Source: Hyphomicrobiales bacterium (lineage in GTDB: Bacteria; Pseudomonadota; Alphaproteobacteria; Rhizobiales; Beijerinckiaceae). Taken from it: 5,668 bases of DNA. Under the pieces are notes generated by a model that did no database searches, was not told the origin of the DNA, and worked only from the letters and a program-made list of their open reading frames with translations. Position 1 is the stretch's first letter; each line of letters begins with the position of its first letter. The stretch lies in assembly GCA_028290595.1 (NCBI GenBank), contig JAQGJO010000250.1, forward strand, positions 1-5,668, read 5' to 3'. The position numbers were made by a program, and so were the translations under genes. Positions 5,405 to 5,668 of this stretch are shown here, one piece after another.

Positions 5405-5664
5405 ACCTGCTCCGTTTTTTCTCCCGCCCCCAGTCGGCTCCCGCGGCGCGCGAACGGCTGCAGGTTCTGCTGGCCCATGAGCGCGTGGCAGTCGGCGATT
5501 CCGACCTTCTCACGCAGCTACGCGATGAAATTCTGCGCGCCATCTCGAAGCATATGCAGATCGACGACGAAAGGGTCACTATCCGCATGGAGCGCGGCGC
5601 CCAGGTCTCGACGCTGGCAGTGGACATCGAGGTTCCGTTCGACAGAAACAAGAAAGCGGCCTGA
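5401..5664 (+). CDS. minE: Cell division topological specificity factor MinE
   Basis: MinE (87 residues, normal length) stimulates MinD ATPase activity and produces the dynamic Min pattern that restricts division to midcell. It begins with a short amphipathic membrane-targeting segment (MNLLRFF), followed by the MinD-interacting helix region 'ARERLQVLLAHERV' (about 16-29). The topological specificity domain (about 30-80) contains 'LLTQLRDEILRAISKHMQID' and the beta strands 'VTIRMERG' and 'VSTLAVDIEVPF'. GGAAGGA ends 7 nt before ATG 5401, inside the minD coding end, and the ATG overlaps the minD stop, supporting coupled translation and stoichiometry control. It is complete, ending 4 bases before the window edge, so any terminator is not visible. 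Confidence 0.97.
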   Translation: MNLLRFFSRPQSAPAARERLQVLLAHERVAVGDSDLLTQLRDEILRAISKHMQIDDERVTIRMERGAQVSTLAVDIEVPFDRNKKAA

Positions 5665-5668
5665 CGGC

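Overview
This is a GC-rich window, densely coded on the + strand and most likely chromosomal or chromid DNA of an alphaproteobacterium of the order Hyphomicrobiales (rhizobia and relatives, for example the Mesorhizobium/Phyllobacteriaceae side). The assignment rests on three things: a minCDE operon with rhizobial-looking proteins, a Sinorhizobium-type phospholipid N-methyltransferase, and a CtrA-like site before minC. It is inferred from gene content and was not tested by a search.

Layout: (1) 1-543 is the C-terminal part of a diguanylate cyclase (GGDEF) whose 5' end lies outside the window. (2) 642-2743 encodes an OmpR-family response regulator and a membrane histidine kinase joined by an ATGA start/stop overlap. 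(3) 2847-3467 encodes a PmtA-family phospholipid N-methyltransferase. (4) 3468-3819 is a roughly 350-bp stretch with no convincing gene; it holds a 9-bp-stem hairpin, two doubtful small ORFs and an AT-rich regulatory block in front of minC. (5) 3820-5664 is the division-site operon minC-minD-minE, with minD/minE also joined by an ATGA overlap.

The most interesting signal is a near-identical 16-bp direct repeat found once before the response-regulator gene (570-585, GCAATGTAGCCGCAAT) and once before the methyltransferase gene (2759-2774, GCAATGCAACCGCAAT). Each copy is two GCAAT half-sites exactly 11 bp apart, the geometry of OmpR/PhoB-family tandem operators, and neither is in coding sequence if the regulator starts at GTG 642. 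The simplest reading is that the two-component system regulates itself and the adjacent lipid methyltransferase, a small regulon linking an envelope signal to membrane phospholipid headgroup methylation.

A second regulatory block before minC carries TTTACCAT and TTAACCAT 11 bp apart, close to the CtrA consensus (TTAA-N7-TTAAC), plus further TTTACCA half-sites running to the start codon. This suggests cell-cycle control of the Min system by CtrA.
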